Assembly: GCA_040389065.1 (NCBI GenBank) | Contig: JAZKAR010000012.1 | Span: 1-64,000, forward strand | Length of the DNA: 64,000 nucleotides | From: JAZKAR01 sp040389065 | Lineage (GTDB): Bacteria > Pseudomonadota > Gammaproteobacteria > Burkholderiales > Casimicrobiaceae | Direction of reading: 5' to 3' | Shown here: piece by piece, positions 62,833 to 64,000 of the stretch | Position numbering within the stretch: position 1 is the first letter of the stretch | Layout: each line of letters starts with the position of its first letter | Translations under genes and position numbers: made by a program | The notes under the pieces: generated by a model | What the model was told of the DNA's origin: nothing | The model's database searches: none | What the model saw: only the letters and a program-made list of their open reading frames with translations

Positions 62833-64000
62833 ATGATTGCAAATTTTTTAAAAAAAATTGGTCATATTGAGATCAATATTTTCCTAACAAGCTTTTGTAT
62901 TCTTTTCTTTGAGCTTATATGTATTCGCTGGATACCTGCTTATGTTTTTCATTTTGGTTTTTTTTCAAATTATATTTTACTAGCATCCTTTCTTGGGATA
63001 GGAATTGGAATATTAATAGGTGAAAATAAAAATAATTTAATTAAAATTAATTTTCACTCTATTGTGCTTGTCATTGTTTCGATAATAATTTTTTCTCAAT
63101 TAGAAGTAAATTTAAACTCTAATGACATTTTACATTATGCGACCGAAAACCAAGCTCTTAAAATTGAAAACTTTATTTCGCTTCCTATTATTTTTATTCT
63201 TATAACATGTGCCTTCATTCAACTCTCTCGTCCTTTAGGATTTTTACTGCCTAAATTACCTCCTTTAAATGCTTATGCAATAGATATACTAGGAAGCATG
63301 ATTGGTATTATAACTTTTTTTGTATTATCTTATTACTCATTGCCTCCTATCATCTGGTTTTCAATACTTTTTATAGCAACTTCTTTTACCTTTAAAAAAA
63401 CAAATATTATTCCCAATTTTTTCGTTATTTTCTTAACTCTAGCTATTATTTTTATAAGTGGAAAATCTTCCTCCTACGATACTTATTGGTCGCCTTATTA
63501 TAAAGTCACTGGCTTAGCTCATTCAAATGAATACTCTATTAATGTAAATAATATTCCTCATCAAGCAATAAAACCTTATGATAAAAAAGAAAGCTTATAT
63601 CATAAGGTTTATGAAATATTTTCGCAAAATAAATTTAATAATGTACTTATTATTGGAGCAGGTACTGGGTCTGATATTGCTATTGCTTTACATTATGGGG
63701 TAAAACATATAGATGCTGTAGAAATTGACCCCGTTATTTATAATATAGGAAAACGCCTACATCCTGACCATCCTTACCAAGACCGCCGGGTTAATGTACA
63801 TATTAATGATGGGAGAGCATTTTTACAAACAAATCAATCTAAATATGATTTAATTATTTTTGCATTACCTGATTCATTAACCTTACTTACTAGTTTTTCA
63901 AATTTAAGGCTTGAGAGTTTTTTATTAACATTAGAGTCTCTCAAAAAAGCGCATGAAAGCTTAACAAATAAAGGAATTTTAGTTTTATATAATTATTATA
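62833..64000 (+). CDS. Membrane-anchored spermidine-synthase-like protein, 3' end outside window
   Basis: 389 codons are visible from the ATG at 62833 and the frame is open at the edge. The first ~215 residues hold about seven hydrophobic segments. The soluble part then has a Rossmann-type methyltransferase/spermidine synthase fold: VLIIGAGTGSDIAIALHYG, the acidic AVEIDPVIYNIGK, VNVHINDGRAFLQ and YDLIIFALPDS. The canonical GGGDG of true SpeE is GAGTGSD here. Such fused proteins are widespread and most are not proven to make spermidine. GGGGTAA is the weak ribosome binding site. AT content is very high. Confidence 0.82.
   Translation, partial: MIANFLKKIGHIEINIFLTSFCILFFELICIRWIPAYVFHFGFFSNYILLASFLGIGIGILIGENKNNLIKINFHSIVLVIVSIIIFSQLEVNLNSNDILHYATENQALKIENFISLPIIFILITCAFIQLSRPLGFLLPKLPPLNAYAIDILGSMIGIITFFVLSYYSLPPIIWFSILFIATSFTFKKTNIIPNFFVIFLTLAIIFISGKSSSYDTYWSPYYKVTGLAHSNEYSINVNNIPHQAIKPYDKKESLYHKVYEIFSQNKFNNVLIIGAGTGSDIAIALHYGVKHIDAVEIDPVIYNIGKRLHPDHPYQDRRVNVHINDGRAFLQTNQSKYDLIIFALPDSLTLLTSFSNLRLESFLLTLESLKKAHESLTNKGILVLYNYY

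Overview
The window is an AT-rich bacterial chromosome segment with densely packed housekeeping genes and AT-rich intergenic gaps. A low-GC betaproteobacterium fits best. Supporting signs are a PEP-CTERM protein ending in a PEPETWAMMLAGLG-type tail, a DUF3579 protein, a DUF3108 protein, the surE-pcm-nlpD-rpoS block, an mlaFED-mlaA block and a 6S-like RNA of the proteobacterial type. The phylum call is firm; the class is an inference. No phage, insertion sequence, plasmid origin or CRISPR array is visible.

Layout. 1-4756 (minus) is most of a giant flagellin with a sigma-28-type promoter, next to a CheY-like receiver (5170). 5685-9713 encodes a single-chain membrane NRPS of the Pls/PosA homopoly-amino-acid synthetase type. 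10-17 kb is AT-rich and holds a small membrane protein, a HAD phosphatase, a triple-BON lipoprotein, an unrecognised polytopic membrane protein, folA, a PEP-CTERM protein and tRNA-Gly(CCC). 18-20.6 kb holds a convergent fructokinase / mannitol-type dehydrogenase pair, which together would take a polyol to fructose and then to a phosphorylated sugar. 21-25 kb has an rRNA pseudouridine synthase, a 6S-like RNA, rpe and dnaB. 25-33 kb (minus) has a thioesterase, pepN, mlaF-E-D-A, a TraF-like S26 peptidase and a DUF3579 gene. 33.2-36 kb has three tandem EamA transporters. 36-43 kb has a DUF3108 protein, ridA, then rpoS-nlpD-pcm-surE, recA and a Mth938-domain gene on the minus strand. 43.3-43.6 kb is a tRNA cluster (Pro, Arg, His). 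43.6-48 kb has rplU-rpmA, an orphan type II secretin (gspD), pgeF and a single-domain flgJ. 48-60 kb is a long minus-strand translation and envelope block: rpsB-tsf, pyrH, frr-uppS-cdsA-dxr, then rimP-nusA-infB. 60-64 kb has purT, a secreted collagen-like protein and the start of a membrane-anchored spermidine-synthase-like protein.

The most notable items are: (1) a family of six roughly 80-107 bp palindromic intergenic elements with a shared terminal arm (TTAGAAGTTACGCAGTTG type) and no recognisable mobility gene; (2) the giant modular flagellin; (3) the Pls/PosA-like synthetase, whose adenylation pocket has an acidic residue compatible with a basic amino acid; (4) an infB whose first N-terminal subdomain is missing and which carries a G10 tract near its start; (5) an isolated TraF-like peptidase; and (6) several breaks of otherwise conserved gene order (rpmA followed by gspD, dxr followed by rimP, infB followed by nothing).

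Limits: all family assignments come from reading motifs by eye. Starts were moved from the longest open frame when a ribosome binding site or family length argued for it, and each such case is stated.
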